Assembly (NCBI GenBank): GCA_000507305.1
Contig: DF239120.1
Location: 80,614-144,613 of the forward strand
Direction: 5' to 3'
DNA length: 64,000 nt
Origin: Breviolum minutum Mf 1.05b.01
Taxonomy: Eukaryota > Sar > Dinophyceae > Suessiales > Symbiodiniaceae
Part shown: in pieces, positions 21,360 to 33,420 of the stretch
How the letters are laid out: each line of letters begins with the position of its first letter
Position numbering within the stretch: the first letter of the stretch is position 1
Made by a program: the position numbers and the translations under genes
The notes under the pieces: generated by a model
Database searches by the model: none
Seen by the model: only the letters and a program-made list of their open reading frames with translations
What the model was told of the DNA's origin: nothing

Positions 21360-24300
21360 GTGTCTACAGCTTTGGAGGCATATTTTGAAGGTCTTCATCG
21401 CGGTGATGTCTCGCGTATGAAAGAAGTTTGGCATTCAGAGGGTCATCTCTACTGGGCTGACAGTCAGGGTGAGCTAGTGGATCGGGATGCGAGCAAATTC
21501 TTCGTGGCGTGGATGCGTTTTGATGGTGGGGCTGTCGTTGCGACATCACAAAAATGGCCTAAAAACCCCTTGGTCAGAAGGGTAAGTTGTGGAGGAAAAT
21601 GTTCCCAAACGTGCAGAGATTATTCAGGTTGGTGAACTATGATTATTTCAGTGCCTCCAGATAGGATGAGTTACAGGAGATTTGTAGGTATGACACGGTA
21701 CGGTATGGATAATCTAAACGAATATTCATTAGCGAAATATTTCCACTGGTCCTGATGTTCATCACAACTAGGTGGTGGTTTTGAATATGTTTGATGTTCA
21801 TCCCTAATTGGGGAAGATTACCATGTTGACTAATACTTTTCAGATGGTTTGAAGCCACCAACCACACAATCACATCGTTTGCTGGCAGCCGCACTTTGTT
21901 TCTTGTTCAGATTTCACCCAAAACAGACCATCAGCAGACCCAGTTATCACCTGGATCAACCCTAGAGACTACAGGCCGGTGGTTTTCTTAAAACTTTGGC
22001 AAGTCTCAACTCGAAAAAATGTTGAAAAAGCAGCTATCGAGCATGTTGGAAACTTGGGATTGAAACCAAGTATCAAATTCACTTGCAGCTTGTTTTTTAT
22101 CGTCGTGCGTTTTTTGGCAGACATATAAAAACCATATGATTTGATTCTACTGCTACATGACTCATGGTAGTTGGTATTGAAAACCTGTTGAACATCCAAA
22201 CAAAAAAACACCAGTCTCAACACACTCAACTTGATGAACTTGACCAAAGGCCTACATTGCAGAAAATGAGACATCCGAACACCTGGCTGAACACGAAGCT
22301 TATCTCAAATTTTCGATGTTTGTCCGTTTGATTTGTCCGTTTTTCAGAAAGCCTGATTTTGGTTGAAAACCACCTGGAGGGCCTGTCATGGACAGTATCC
22401 AGAGGTTTCTTAGGGTCGGGCAGCAGTTAACCAAGGTAGCTGTGAAAAAGCCGCTCCACAGATGCTGTTTAAAAATCCAACAACCATGGGACCATGGGTG
22501 GTTTTTTCGTTCTGTACAACATCTTTCCATGGGTGGTCCCCAGTCATGACGACGTCATGACCTATCAATTTAGTTTTGCCTAGATGTTGATATCCCTACC
22601 ATTGGATAGATGGTTTTTTCGAGATTTTTTCTTGGATCGCGTAAGATGAAAAAATGTTGCTAATAAACAGTTTTTCGTGTTGCGAAATGTAAAGCCCGAT
22701 TGTGGGGAATGGGTGATATGAGTAAAGAATAGTCGTTGAATGAAAACAATAGCACAGATGTCATAAGTGAAACTGATGTAGTGAACCTGGATTCATTACA
22801 AAGTAGTACATGTTCGTGCATACATATGTTTTTAATTTTTATTTATAGTATAGACCAATATGGGCATATATATATATATATATGGTATACACGATTCTGT
22901 TGGAGGGCCATCGGTTCTCCAGTTCCCAGTCACATGCCATGGTTTACTATCCTATAGGAAACCAAATAGAAGTTTCTAGATGGTACAACATACTCTAATC
23001 AGGCAACCAAGCAGCAATCTTACCCAGCAACAAATTTCAATGAACAATTTGCTGATGACCACGTTGGTTGGTTCGACGACTCGACGAATGACAGGACCAA
23101 ATTGTGAAGTTGGACTTTGCTTCAGAGCGCTGCTGCTGTGCCAAAGTCCGAATAGCTCTTTGTGCGCCGGAGGGTCCACGCCTTTACCATGACTTCTTGC
23201 TTTTACTACGCTTGTGACCTGGTAAAATATATTGAAACAACATGTTTGAAGCAGGGGCGGCAATGGTAAAAATGACACGGATCCGTGCAACTTCAGGCTG
23301 GCCTTCTTTGAATCAATGTTTGGGAAAGTGTGGAACTGATCCTAAATGATGGATCGGATGGATAGGCAAATCAAACAATAGTTGAAAGGTGGATGGAACG
23401 TCGTTACTTTGGGAGCTACCCTCCCTGAAACTAACAACAGTCGGCCCTTGGAAATTGGCCATCCCAGAGAGGAAATTCATCTTCCAACTATTGATTTTGA
23501 GGGGCGAAATGTTAGTTTCAGGGAGTGTAGATATCTCGTAGCTTCAGGATTCTTGTCGACACAGCCGGACCTGCCTGGCCCAGTTTGGCTCCTTGAATTT
23601 TTGGACAGTTTCCGACTTTACTGTCCTGTTGCCTGTTGGCAGATTCCTGGTAAAGAAGACATCCTGTCCACGAGAAGTTCCTGTCCAAATCCTATGTTTT
23701 TTTAATGTGATCTTCCAGGTCGGTTGGAGTCAAAGTTAAAACATACAGAAAACACTACCTTTTGTTATTGGCCAATATTGGCCAGGTACTTTTTAGTATT
23801 TTGAAAATTAGCGAGCTGGAAGACTTTCTTGGTGGGGCAAATCGATTTGAAGAGATCCATCCGTGCAGAGGCATGGGAAGTGGCAGATCATTAGCAAAGT
23901 CTTTTCCTCCGTGCCCTTGACGGAGCTCTCCTATATGGAACCTTATGATACCCTACCATACACCACCAGTGATCCAATTCGTGGGGTGTTGGAGTACTTT
24001 CGTGGTGGACATCTTTCAAAGCCTGAGACTTGGAGTGAGTCGAAGTGGGGTGAGTGACCGAAGGTTTTTTTCCCATGGTTTGATGTCCTAGATGATGCAA
24101 GGTGCATCAACCCAGTTTTCAATGGGGAATCAACAGAGTCCAGACGGAAGCTGCTTTGGTCTGTTTCAATTCAAATGCAAGTGTGACAGAACTATGACAA
24201 TGATGACAGCTCTTTCCTTCAACGAAGCAAAGAAAATGAGCTATGTTGGAAGGATTGGTTGTATTCTATCCGCATCCAAGTCTGACTATTCACTATTCTG

Positions 24301-26918
24301 AAGATCCCAAAAAAAGAGACTTGTTGTAGTGCTAACTGCTGAAGCAATAATGTGGTGAACATCGCAAGTCAGGGTCGATGTGTTACACAATCTCATATCC
24401 TTTTCTTTTGACCAACCCTCCCAGAGCCAAAGAATCCATGTTTTGAAAATGATCACTGGGAAGCTGCACCTTGGGAAGGCAAATTAAATGTTTCAAGTAT
24501 TTTCAACTATAGCAATAAAGGGGTTGTTAATATACCATGTAGTCTCCATGAAAGGGATTGCAAATATAACATCCCTTACTCCACAATCAAAATACAAAAA
24601 TGGTATATCAATCTTTCAATAGTAGGGGTTGTTCATATACAATTTGTTTTAGAACTTTGATGAACAGAGGGATGTCTATGATGACTTTAGTTCTCATACA
24701 GCAACTTTGTCAAAAATACTAGAGTTCCATTAAAAGGGAATGTCTAGAACCTAAAACATGAATCTACCCAAAACAACTCTAGCCAATTGATGTATCATTA
24801 TTGATGTAGATATACGTATATATATACCGATATATCGATTGGTGTTTTGAGGCATTTCGCCTTGAAAAAAATTTCCGTATCAGGAAATCATTCAGGAGAA
24901 CTTCCACTCATTGGCCAGACTTACATTTTCCAATGAATCAGAAGACCTAGTGCCTGGGCGCCCGTGAAGTCACCAGGGAAGGGAATTCCTGAAGAGAAGT
25001 GATCGGCTGTGAAATTTTAGGTGTTAGTACAGGTATATGTATATACCTCTGTATATATATATGCATATACTGGCATATACCTATATTTTATACAGTAGAC
25101 ATTTTCAACTGAAGTGTGTTTGATGACTTTTTGCAGGAGAATTGAAGTTTTACCAAATAGCAGTTGGCCATGTACAAATGTTGTGGCACTTGTCGGAGCC
25201 GGATCATGTTCCAAAATCTGATTTTTCAGTATCAATTTTGAAAAATCTGATGTTGAGTCAGAATGACATTTGACCCAGATACCGGATGTCGTGGTCAGTG
25301 GTCTTTTTGATCGGGATAGACACAGATGTGTTGAGAATACGACAAGTTTTTTCGACACATCCAGTTTTTTTTTCTATAACCCTGGCACCCATTTTCTCAT
25401 GATACTTCACAAGTTCTTCATTTTTCATGGTGTACATCATTTGAAGCTGGTCGGGGCATGTCCTATCATCCAGAATCGCAAGTGTTATGGAAGACTCCCA
25501 CTCGTCGTACAACAAAGCTAAACTCACCACTGTGTGCGTGCTTGCTAGATTGTTTACCTTGCCAAAACTTGCTATTCAGATACTAGCCATATCGCCATGT
25601 TTTCAAGTGACATGACACATACAGATGCAATTTAACCATTCAATACCTACATACATAATATGATTATATATACGCTTATTGCATGATCACAACCCCATGA
25701 TCCCAGCAACCACGTTGTTTTTCAACTGAGGTGTGTTGGTCCCAGCAGCAATTTTTTGAAGTCATTGGAGGCATGCCAGTTACTGCTGCTGAATCCAAAG
25801 CTTTACGTTTTGATAAGATCATCGGTGCAACTTGCCCTGGCAGGAAAGAAACTAGGTGGTGGTTTCAAATATTTTTTATTTTCACCCCTACTTGGGGAAG
25901 AATCCAATTTTGACTAATATGTTTCAAATGGGTTGAAACCACCAACTAGGAAACTGTTCCCTCTCCCACATGTTTTTTTCTACAGAAATTTTGGTGGGGA
26001 AGATGTTGTTTGCTGATAAGAACGAAGTTTCATTGGAGGTTTCCTACCTGTATAAAAAGCATGTGGATTGCCCAAATATCAATATACTGACTTCAACTAT
26101 AGAAAGTTTGGATTGGATGTTTTTAAGAAGCTTTTGTAAAGAGCCCTTCCAGGTATTTAAACCGCAAACCATTGGTCCCAATCTAGTAATCACGGGCACA
26201 GACAGATCAATTTTATCATGTTATCAGGCTACTAACTACTAGATTATTCATGATGGGTTCTCTCCCTAACCAGTCACTGTCACTTGAGAGGAGTTTCCCC
26301 TGATTAATGTCACAAAAACTGATTACCATACATTACCATCATTTTATCTCCCAGCAAAAATGGATGATGTTGTTATTTCCCACCCAGCCATTGGGGGATC
26401 CTGACTTTCCAGGTAGACAAGGTTGGTCCTAATGTGGCCATGATCAAATTACAGATTGGCCACCAGGCAGCAAGCTATCAAACGTTTGGCCTTGCCATCC
26501 CTCCTTTTGAGAAGTGAAACATGAGCAGGTGATTTTTTGCACACTCATCCTATTGACTTGTGCCCAAGTTTTCTGGGGAACATTTTGATGTACCTCTTGT
26601 CGCATCAGATGTTTTTTTCAATCGGAAGTATTGCTCACGTATTCCAGTCTACTAGATGTAGGCGTCATGAGTCATGTCGAAGATACCTGTAGTTTCGTAT
26701 GATACTACAAGCCTCACTCAGTCCAGTTTCTGGCCATCAGCTTCAACATCTTCTTGGTCCTTTGTGGTTTTCATGGTCCATTGAGTCCATTAGCCCCATT
26801 AGCCTTTCGCTCAGGATACCCGCCTGTGTTATATACCGACTTTTTGTCTATGTTGCGGCTGGGTGATCGTTGGTGGATCGTGGCCAAAAGTAGCGATGGA
26901 GAAGCATTCCCAAAATGA
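21360..26918 (+). CDS. Multi-exon gene with two tandem NTF2-like domains
   Basis: Exons by splice motif and frame: 21360-21581, 23095-23213, 23871-24049, 25137-25228, 25731-25824, 25986-26152, 26815-26918. Domain 1 runs over exons 1-3: TALEAYFEGLHRGDVSRMKE, VWHSEGHLYWADSQG, FFVAWM, DQIVKLDF, CAKVRIAL, LYHDFLLLLRL, HGKWQIISKVF. From memory this order matches NTF2-like proteins of the SnoaL/lumazine-binding-like kind (dimeric cone fold; ligand unknown). Domain 2 is more divergent: YFRGGHLSKPETW, LWHLSEPDHV, FFEVIGGMPV, FDKII, then LYTDFLSMLRL, GDRWWIVAK and a stop. Intron phases agree for the first five joins (0, 2, 1, 0, 1); the last join is unresolved and may hide an exon. Introns carry F2 and F3 elements. 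The 5' start was not found. Confidence 0.6.
21768..21865. mobile_element. F2 foldback element in intron, TSD ACAA
   Basis: Starts CTAGGTGGTGG, ends CCACCAACCAC, flanked by ACAA at 21764-21767 and 21866-21869. Lies inside the first intron of the NTF2-like gene. Confidence 0.75.
23415..23530. mobile_element. F3 foldback element in intron
   Basis: Left GCTACCCTCCCTGAAACTAA, right TGTTAGTTTCAGGGAGTGTA; interior GAAATTCATCTTCCAAC. It sits in the second intron of the NTF2-like gene. Confidence 0.75.
24500..24680. repeat. Imperfect direct repeats in intron
   Basis: GGGGTTGTTAATATACC recurs as GGGGTTGTTCATATAC about 110 bp on, with intervening near repeats. Part of the intron 24050-25136; no exon seen there. 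Confidence 0.4.
25852..25949. mobile_element. F2 foldback element in intron, TSD GAAA
   Basis: Starts CTAGGTGGTGGTTTCAAATA and ends GGTTGAAACCACCAACTAG, flanked by GAAA at 25848-25851 and 25950-25953. It lies wholly inside the intron 25825-25985. The best-preserved F2 copy. Confidence 0.85.
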
Positions 26919-27052
26919 AGCACAGTTGTCAAGGTGTTTTGGGCAAACAGAACCCAGAGCATCCAGAGCAAGCATTTTCAAGATTTATTGCAACAGAGAG
27001 TAAAAGAAGCTGCACTCTGCAGTTGGGTCATGTCTCTAAGTGTGCTTCCGTG

Positions 27053-27156
27053 GTGTTTGGAAGAAATCCTGCAGCACCTGGGATGTAAAAAGTCCTGGAA
27101 ATAAGGGGGATAAACTACCTATCAAGTGGTTCGCAGAATTTCTTCCATGAACAGTA
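27053..27156. mobile_element. F1 foldback element (MITE-like)
   Basis: Left TGTTTGGAAGAAATCCTGC, right AATTTCTTCCATGAACAGTA, F1 core (GCACCTGGGATGTAAAAAGT). Lies between the two stitched gene models. Confidence 0.7.
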
Positions 27157-27344
27157 CAGTCAAAGTCGAAGGGTGTGCAGTCTAGACACCAAGAAACTGC
27201 TGTTTCCAGGACCAGGAGGTCTGAGACTTCTGATTTCTTCTCAGGCATGTCACTCCATCAATTGAACTGTTTAAAACATAGCCCCAATGACCAAGTGGTG
27301 GAATCAATGTGGAATCAGAATCACCAGATCTTTAAAGATTATTG

Positions 27345-27552
27345 AAAGAAAAAATCTATGTTTGCACCACATGAAACCATATTTGTGGGGACTCTTTCCA
27401 AGTTCAAGCTTTTCTATAGTGGAATACGACAAGTTGATCAGATGTTTGCCGGGTCTTCATACTCGAGGAGCTCCTCTGTCTTTGGTGGCCGCTTTTAGCT
27501 GCAAAGGCTTGGTGTTTTTTTCATTGGATAAAACGGTGAACTTTTTGTGAGG
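27345..27552 (+). CDS. Possible exon(s), frame uncertain
   Basis: Two + frames look coding: one reads SIVEYDKLIRCLPGLHTRGA then CKGLVFFSLDKT; the other reads LFYSGIRQVDQMFAGSSYSR. It may be the 5' part of the gene that continues at 27673. Confidence 0.28.
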
Positions 27553-27672
27553 AGTTGCATGGATGAGGAAAAAGGCGAAAGCTTGGTGCAAAGTTTCAGT
27601 TGGTCCATTTTGGCTTGAATAAGTCCAAAAATGATGAGAATAAAGAATAAAGGAAGAATAGGAAGGTAGCAG

Positions 27673-29317
27673 CTTTTTCTCCGTACGTGCCTTCGTACCA
27701 CCACAGACAAAGAAGGTTGAATGACTTGTTTCGGTCCCATATACCCATGGATTTCTATTTCAAACCCCACTATGTTGTGGACGCTTTTGGCTTCCGTGCA
27801 TATCAAGTATAAGGAAGCAGATAGAAGTGACATCGATGAAGGGACTTTCCAACAAACAATCGCGTTGTCTCCCACATCAATAGGTCGATTTTTTTCCAAT
27901 CGAAAATGGGATAGCCCTAAACTCCAGCATCGCTATCTAGCCGAATCAAACACATTCATGCATTCATTTTATATCTAGCTCGTCCTTTCGGGTCCTGGGT
28001 GGACTATCACATCTTCGATGAATTTTGGACCCGCCACAGGTCCTGGTGATGTACCTTGTGACTGCTGTGATCCTGTGGATGGTAGTGGAGGCAACCCAAA
28101 ATAGCACTTGGGGAGCGTTTTTGAAAACGACTTGTGACTTGTTTGTCCTTTTGTGTTCGTTCATAAAACTGACACATAAACCCGAAGCAAGAACGTACCC
28201 GATCCAAGAGTTTCTCCTCCAGTATCTCCAATGTGACCTTTGGGATGTTGTAGTTTTATGTATATAAATAATGTAATATATGAATAAATATATACCCGGG
28301 ACCCTGAAACTAACAGCGAGTTTACACCTGGTCCGATTTTCATATCCTAAAATAGACTCCCGACCTATTTTTAGGGTGAACTCTTAGTTTCAGGGAATGT
28401 ATGAATGTATATATTTTCATATGTATTTAAAAGATTAGCCAAGTTGAGGTCCCAACTGTGTTGGGTTTAAGGTTTGAGATTCCAATGTCAGGTGCACGGT
28501 TGATGGCATATGGTGAGGACAGAGCTGCAACAATGGAGGTGGAGTTGATGTACTTGTTATACCATGATGTGTACGATTAATTACATGTACATACTATTCG
28601 CATACATCCAGTCAATATTCATATGTGTATTTGATATTTTGATGTTCATTGTTATGATTATATATATATACATAGCGTTGTGTGTGGTGGGGGCACGAAA
28701 AACGCCTATAGATATCATCTTTTGTATGGATGGAATCAAAAAATCCTATCAGCTTGCTATCAATTTGAGGGACTTGAGGGTATGCCGGTTGGATTTGTCA
28801 GATTTATCATCTACAGTAATCTAAATACTATAGATTTGCTATCAATTACTATATGTTTTTCACGATATGTTCCTTGTAGTTTCCGTGCAGAACTTCAGAA
28901 CTACATTTTTTTTTCATGCACTTCCTTTAAAACCGCAGGAAGCATTGGACATGTCCGAGAGCGCAGGAGAGTCATGGGTGGGGTTTGAGGCGATGAGTTT
29001 TGCAAAAGGAAGGTTGCTGAAAGGTTACAGCTTCAAAGGTTACAGCTTCCTCGGATTGGTAAGGACATTTTTGAAAATGGTGGAAGTTTTTCAAGCAAAC
29101 TTGACTTGAACTCAGGCAGGTTGGCGAATCCTGTTGGGTAAGCGGGTGGGCGAACCAAACAGTCACAGCTTCCAAAAACCTCCGGCAGGACCCCTGGGCG
29201 AGGATGTGCCGCCGCCACCAGTCCCGACAGACGGTCTTCGGCTACCACCGCTGGCTTCATCTCGTAGAACACCAACACCGGCGCAAGCGCAACTTGATTT
29301 TTTTGCTGAGAACTGGG
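27673..29317 (+). CDS. Multi-exon gene, hydrophobic segments, very short introns
   Basis: Exons 27673-27806, 28040-28259, 28712-28779, 28939-29058, 29120-29137 and 29189-29317 join with matching phases (0, 1, 0, 0, 0). Donors are GTATAA, GTATAT, GTATGC, GTAAGG and GTAAGC; acceptors mostly CAG|G. Parts read FRSHIPMDFYFKPHYVVDAF, VLVMYLVTAVILWMVVEATQ, FVLLCSFIKLTHKPEARTYP, SYQLAINLRDLR, EALDMSESAGESWVGFEAMS and VFGYHRWLHLVEHQHRRKRN. Two hydrophobic stretches in exon 2 could be membrane helices. A 15-nt in-frame repeat encodes KGYSF twice. The last exon is also open in another frame (PPPPVPTDGLRLPPL). Introns 4 and 5 are only about 61 and 51 nt. The family is not recognised and both gene ends are open. 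Confidence 0.5.
28298..28400. mobile_element. F3 foldback element in intron
   Basis: Left ACCCTGAAACTAACAGCGAG, right TCTTAGTTTCAGGGAATGT; lies in the intron 28260-28711 of the hydrophobic-segment gene. Confidence 0.65.
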
Positions 29318-30408
29318 GTGATTGGACACAGATGGTTTACATCTCCAACAAATTGGCATGGAACTCAAGAGTTCATCTTTTGTAGATCCTGTTTTTTGAT
29401 TGGCAGGGTCTCAGGGTCTATAGGATTGTTTTTGAGAGGTGAATACAAACATTGTTTTGTATTCATGCAAAATTGGCTTTCAGAAAATTTGGGAAGGTGC
29501 ACATTTCTACATGTTCGGCTTTAAAACATTTCATTTCTAGAACGAATGAATGTGTTCACCAGTGGGACGACCAAAAAACACGAGCGGTGTGTAAGGTGAA
29601 ATTCCCTTAAATGTCCTTTGACCATGAGTGTGTCATTGATGTCATTGTCTTGGAAAGGATTCTCCAAATTTCAAATTTGGATGGTTGATTTTAGAGGGAA
29701 CGGGAGTTGAATTTTAGGGAGGTGTTTGTTTCAATTTTGTGACACCCAAATGGGTTGAGTTCCATTCTATCAAGGCGCCTTGGTTGTTTTTTGGATCTCG
29801 TTAAAGGCCCGCACCGCCCACCAAGGTCGCCAAAACCAGTCAAGCCACAGAAGGCGACTGAACGATTGCCACCACTGGTAGTCATCTAGTGGAATCTAGT
29901 CAGGCGTTCAACAGGCTCAGATATGTTCAGATGATGGTGAGATGAGTTTTGATCTACAACCTTTAAGTGTGCCAGCTTCTTACTAGCAGATAGATTTAAG
30001 AATCATCTCCTGGCACTAGTGATTTTGAAGTTGGTTTAGATTTTTGATGATGTTTGATCACAGAGCTGGGTTTTGACACAGAGCTGTCTCCTGAATTACT
30101 GATCCTGACAGATATGTTTTGAGGGAACTCGGAACCCAAAGTGTTCATCTTGAAAGGGTACCTGAGTGTGGGTTGATCAGTGGCAAGCTTTGTGGTAGAG
30201 AAGCTTGAAAAAAAAATGAATTGCTAAAAGTAGAGGCATTCACCAATCATTCTGAAGGTTTATCCCACTTCCCAAGCCTTGCTTGCCACCAACAATCATG
30301 GAAGAGGAACTCCAAAGTTCTCCAAAGTACGTATCATGAGTGTATCCAAGACTTGACCGTTTTTTTCTAGAAAGAAAAACATGGATTTTTGTGGGGTAGC
30401 AAGATCTA
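29318..30408. other. No confident exon
   Basis: A Pro/Lys-rich frame at about 29808-29889 (RPPRSPKPVKPQKATERLPP) follows AAAG|G and may be an exon. Otherwise intron-like sequence. Confidence 0.3.
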
Positions 30409-30504
30409 CTGGGTGGTGCTTTCAAATGTTTTTTATGTTAATCCCTATTTGGGGAAGATTCCCAATTTGAAAAAAAAATGAAAGGGGTTGAAACCAGCAA
30501 CTAG
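30409..30504. mobile_element. F2 foldback element, TSD TCTA
   Basis: Starts CTGGGTGGTGCTTTCAAATG and ends GAAACCAGCAACTAG, flanked by TCTA at 30405-30408 and 30505-30508. Confidence 0.75.
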
Positions 30505-30957
30505 TCTACATTTCCTGTTTCTCAATATTTGAGCCAGAATCTTTGAAGCTGGTGCTTCACGGAATGTTTCACGATCTGCTTTCCTGGAAAACCCAGCCAA
30601 GCAGTTGCAAGACAAACACATCTCCGGACTCAACCGATCACCGTCACGGATCGCTTTTTAAAGGAGTTACAGGAATCAATCGCAGATATATATAATCTAT
30701 ATATATGAATATTATATGAATGTCAACTCATCATATCTCATGGTTTTTTTTTGGATCAAATATGATCTTCCATGCCCTAAAAACATATGGAAATGTACTG
30801 TTTTTCGTACACAGATACACCAAGGTAGAAGCCAAAAAGAGGGTTTGACAAACGATGTTTTTTTTTCCCTACGGTTAGGTAACATGGTTTTTTGCTCCTT
30901 AAAACTGAAAGCATCCGAAAAACCCAAGGGGTTTGCGGTTGAGCTCCAAAAGCATCA

Positions 30958-31239
30958 ATGTTTTTTTGCGCAAAAAAAGACGGAGTGGAGAACAAGGCCA
31001 ACCCATTTCACGTCGAATTCTTTCAAAAAACACTCGAAGTAACGAAATGTTGTCGAATCGCCTTTTTTTCGTCCTGCTCCCAGTTTTTGGAACGAAAGGC
31101 CATTGACATACGAATGATCGTTCAGAGATATATGATTGTACTGTATATTCTGCAAAGTTTGGCTGATCAACCATCTCGGTTCCTTGGGTCGACCACCCAT
31201 GGTGATCCCCAGCTGATCCCCAGCAGCTTCAAGGAGTGA
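30958..31239 (+). CDS. Probable coding block ending in a stop
   Basis: Open for about 93 codons: GVENKANPFHVEFFQKTLEV, FLERKAIDIRMIVQRYMIVL and ADQPSRFLGSTTHGDPQLIP, then TGA at 31237. An overlapping upstream frame (LKASEKPKGFAVELQKHQ) ends in an A-rich run near 30970, so one indel or a missed intron may separate two parts of one exon. Minus-strand frames are also open here. No family recognised. Confidence 0.38.
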   Translation: MFFCAKKDGVENKANPFHVEFFQKTLEVTKCCRIAFFSSCSQFLERKAIDIRMIVQRYMIVLYILQSLADQPSRFLGSTTHGDPQLIPSSFKE

Positions 31240-32364
31240 TATTCAGACGAAAAAACTTTGAACCAATCAAATTGTATGTCAAATGCTGGCATATCTTGAA
31301 GTCATAGTATCCCAGACATGATTGGATGTCCAGCCCGTAATGGCAGATGTTTGTATTCAATATCACCATAGCTTCTTGTTGCTTCACAAGAAGCAGGGGA
31401 TGATTTGTACCGAATTGCACATGATTTTTCTGCCAGTAGATCCTAACATTGACGAGTACTGGCAGTGTTCAATTGGCGGGCATACCTTGGAATAACTGGG
31501 ATTTCCTGTGATTCTTTCATGTGTGAAGTGAAAACCCATGTGCACTAGTTTCATTCCGAGACCATATCTTGGTAGTCGCTCAGGAAGATGTAAAAAAGAA
31601 CCCAAAATACTCAGGATCAGCGATTGGACCCTCCAGTGGAAGGGTGAATGGACCTGTATAGCAGAGGTAGGGTCCTCAGAATAGCCACTTTTGAGGGGTT
31701 AGGATACTTAGGACAAATCTATTGGGGAAACATATCCTATCCTCTACTCAAAAGCATGTTGCCTCATTTTTGAAAGTGGGTGAATGATGCATTACCCCAG
31801 ATTTTTTTAGGTTTAGCATGTTTCCCTGAAAGGGAGGCTATTCGAAAAACTGGGTGGATGGGATGATATAAACCCCAAACAAAAAAAACAAAAAAGACTC
31901 CGGGAGAGTCGGTGGAATCCTATTTTTTCACGATGGGATTGGATCTGGAAACTCTCCATGTGAATAGCAATCATCTCAGTAGTTTTTTTACCAAAACCAT
32001 AGCTAGAACTTAGAACTATACATACATATGTATCATCAAGGAGAATGAGTTCCAATCCAAGACCCAAGGATATGTTTGTTGCTAAAAGGTTGATTTCCTT
32101 CTTAGTTGCCACAAGGCAAGCTGTAGCCAGTGTACTGTACCCTCCAGTAAACTAACAACATCATTGGAATGAAATTCCATGTGGTTTCCATCAAGAATCC
32201 CCTTCCAATGTTGGCACAAGCCACTTTCCTTAGAACCCTAAATCGTTGAAGCATTTGAAACATCTTTGCTTCAGTTCAATATCTGGCTATCACTAAACAG
32301 TAATATCCATATTGACTACTCGGGATGCGAAAACTCTCCCAGCAACAGTAGTACATGAAGACTA
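31240..32364. other. Gene-poor spacer before the tandem duplication
   Basis: No splice-supported + exon. Minus frames at 31384-31605 and 31813-32112 (the latter starting MATKKEINLLATNIS) are protein-like but unsupported. F3-like half end CCCTCCAGTAAACTAACA near 32140; F1-like CAACAGTAGTA near 32343. Confidence 0.35.
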
Positions 32365-32824
32365 AGTTTGGGTTCTTTGAGTAAGCAGGTGGAGCATCCC
32401 AATTCTTTGCCAACTTAGTTTTATTTGGCCATGATGTTTGGGGATCTTACACCATGATCCCTATGGCAAAAAGCGCAGGAGCTTCAAGTTGCTGCGGGTG
32501 GCCATCAAGCTATGGCAGCAGATGCGACCTACCTTTGGCTGAATCAACCTTCGTGATTTTCCCTGATGCACAGTGTGGCACGTAGCCGCTGACATATTGA
32601 CGCCCATTTGAATTTGCGATCCGGAATGTCGGCAGGTGAATCTCAGCATTTCGATGCTCCAATGATTCGGGAAGAGTCAATCAATCAAGCCTTTTTGTCG
32701 AGCCGCTCACCCGAGTCCACGTTGACTGCCTCCAGAATGTTAGTGCCGAGGAAGCCACACACAAATCACACCTAATCAAAGTTTGTTCCAAATGCTCATA
32801 AGTTCCACAGTATGGAAACGTTCA

Positions 32825-33420
32825 GAGCATGGCCTGTGGTTAGCAGCACGACCAGTTTTTGAAGAACATTCTGGCCACCAGCAGCAGCGTAACAAATTCC
32901 ACTAGAACTCAATGATTCCACGCTGTGCTGGTCTTGTTGTGCCCCTGAATATGTTGCTGCTTGATAGGTGGAATTCCTTACCAACAAGAAGGCGTTCCAG
33001 ATTCGTTCAAACATCCAAAGTTGTTGGCAAAAGCAGTAAGAAGTTGTCCGATAGTGAAGATGACAAGCAAATTGATTCTTGAGTCTTGGCCGAAATTCCA
33101 ATTTGGACTTTTACGAGTGCAGCATTCCTTGGTATATATATAGATTGAAGTTCTGCAAGTTGGGTTGAGCACAGGCCTGTGGCTAGCAGCACCACAGAAA
33201 CCTTTGGGCATTCTGACTTCCAGTAGCAGCGCAACAATTCCACTAGAACTGAATGATTCCACGTTGTGCTGGTCTTGTTGTGCCCTTGAATATGTTGCAG
33301 CTTTGATAGGTGGAATGCATCCCAGACTTGTTCAAGAATCGCAGAAGCAGTAAGTAGTTGGCCGATAGTGACTTGAGTTGAAGATGACAAGCAAATTGAT
33401 TCGTGAGTCTTAGTTCAAAT
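32825..33420. repeat. Two tandem copies of a ~300-350 bp module
   Basis: Both copies share GCCTGTGGTTAGCAGCA or GCCTGTGGCTAGCAGCA, GTGCTGGTCTTGTTGTGCCC and a GATGACAAGCAAATTGATTC tail. Copies start near 32825 and 33178. Equivalent modules in unit 2 lie near 46565 and 46996. A TATATATA tract precedes the second copy. No convincing gene; minus frames such as MPKGFCGAASHRPVLN are not conserved at protein level. Confidence 0.65.

Noticed and set aside
23382-23705. 107-codon + ORF
   Set aside because: Largely the F3 element at 23415-23530, inside an intron of the NTF2-like gene.
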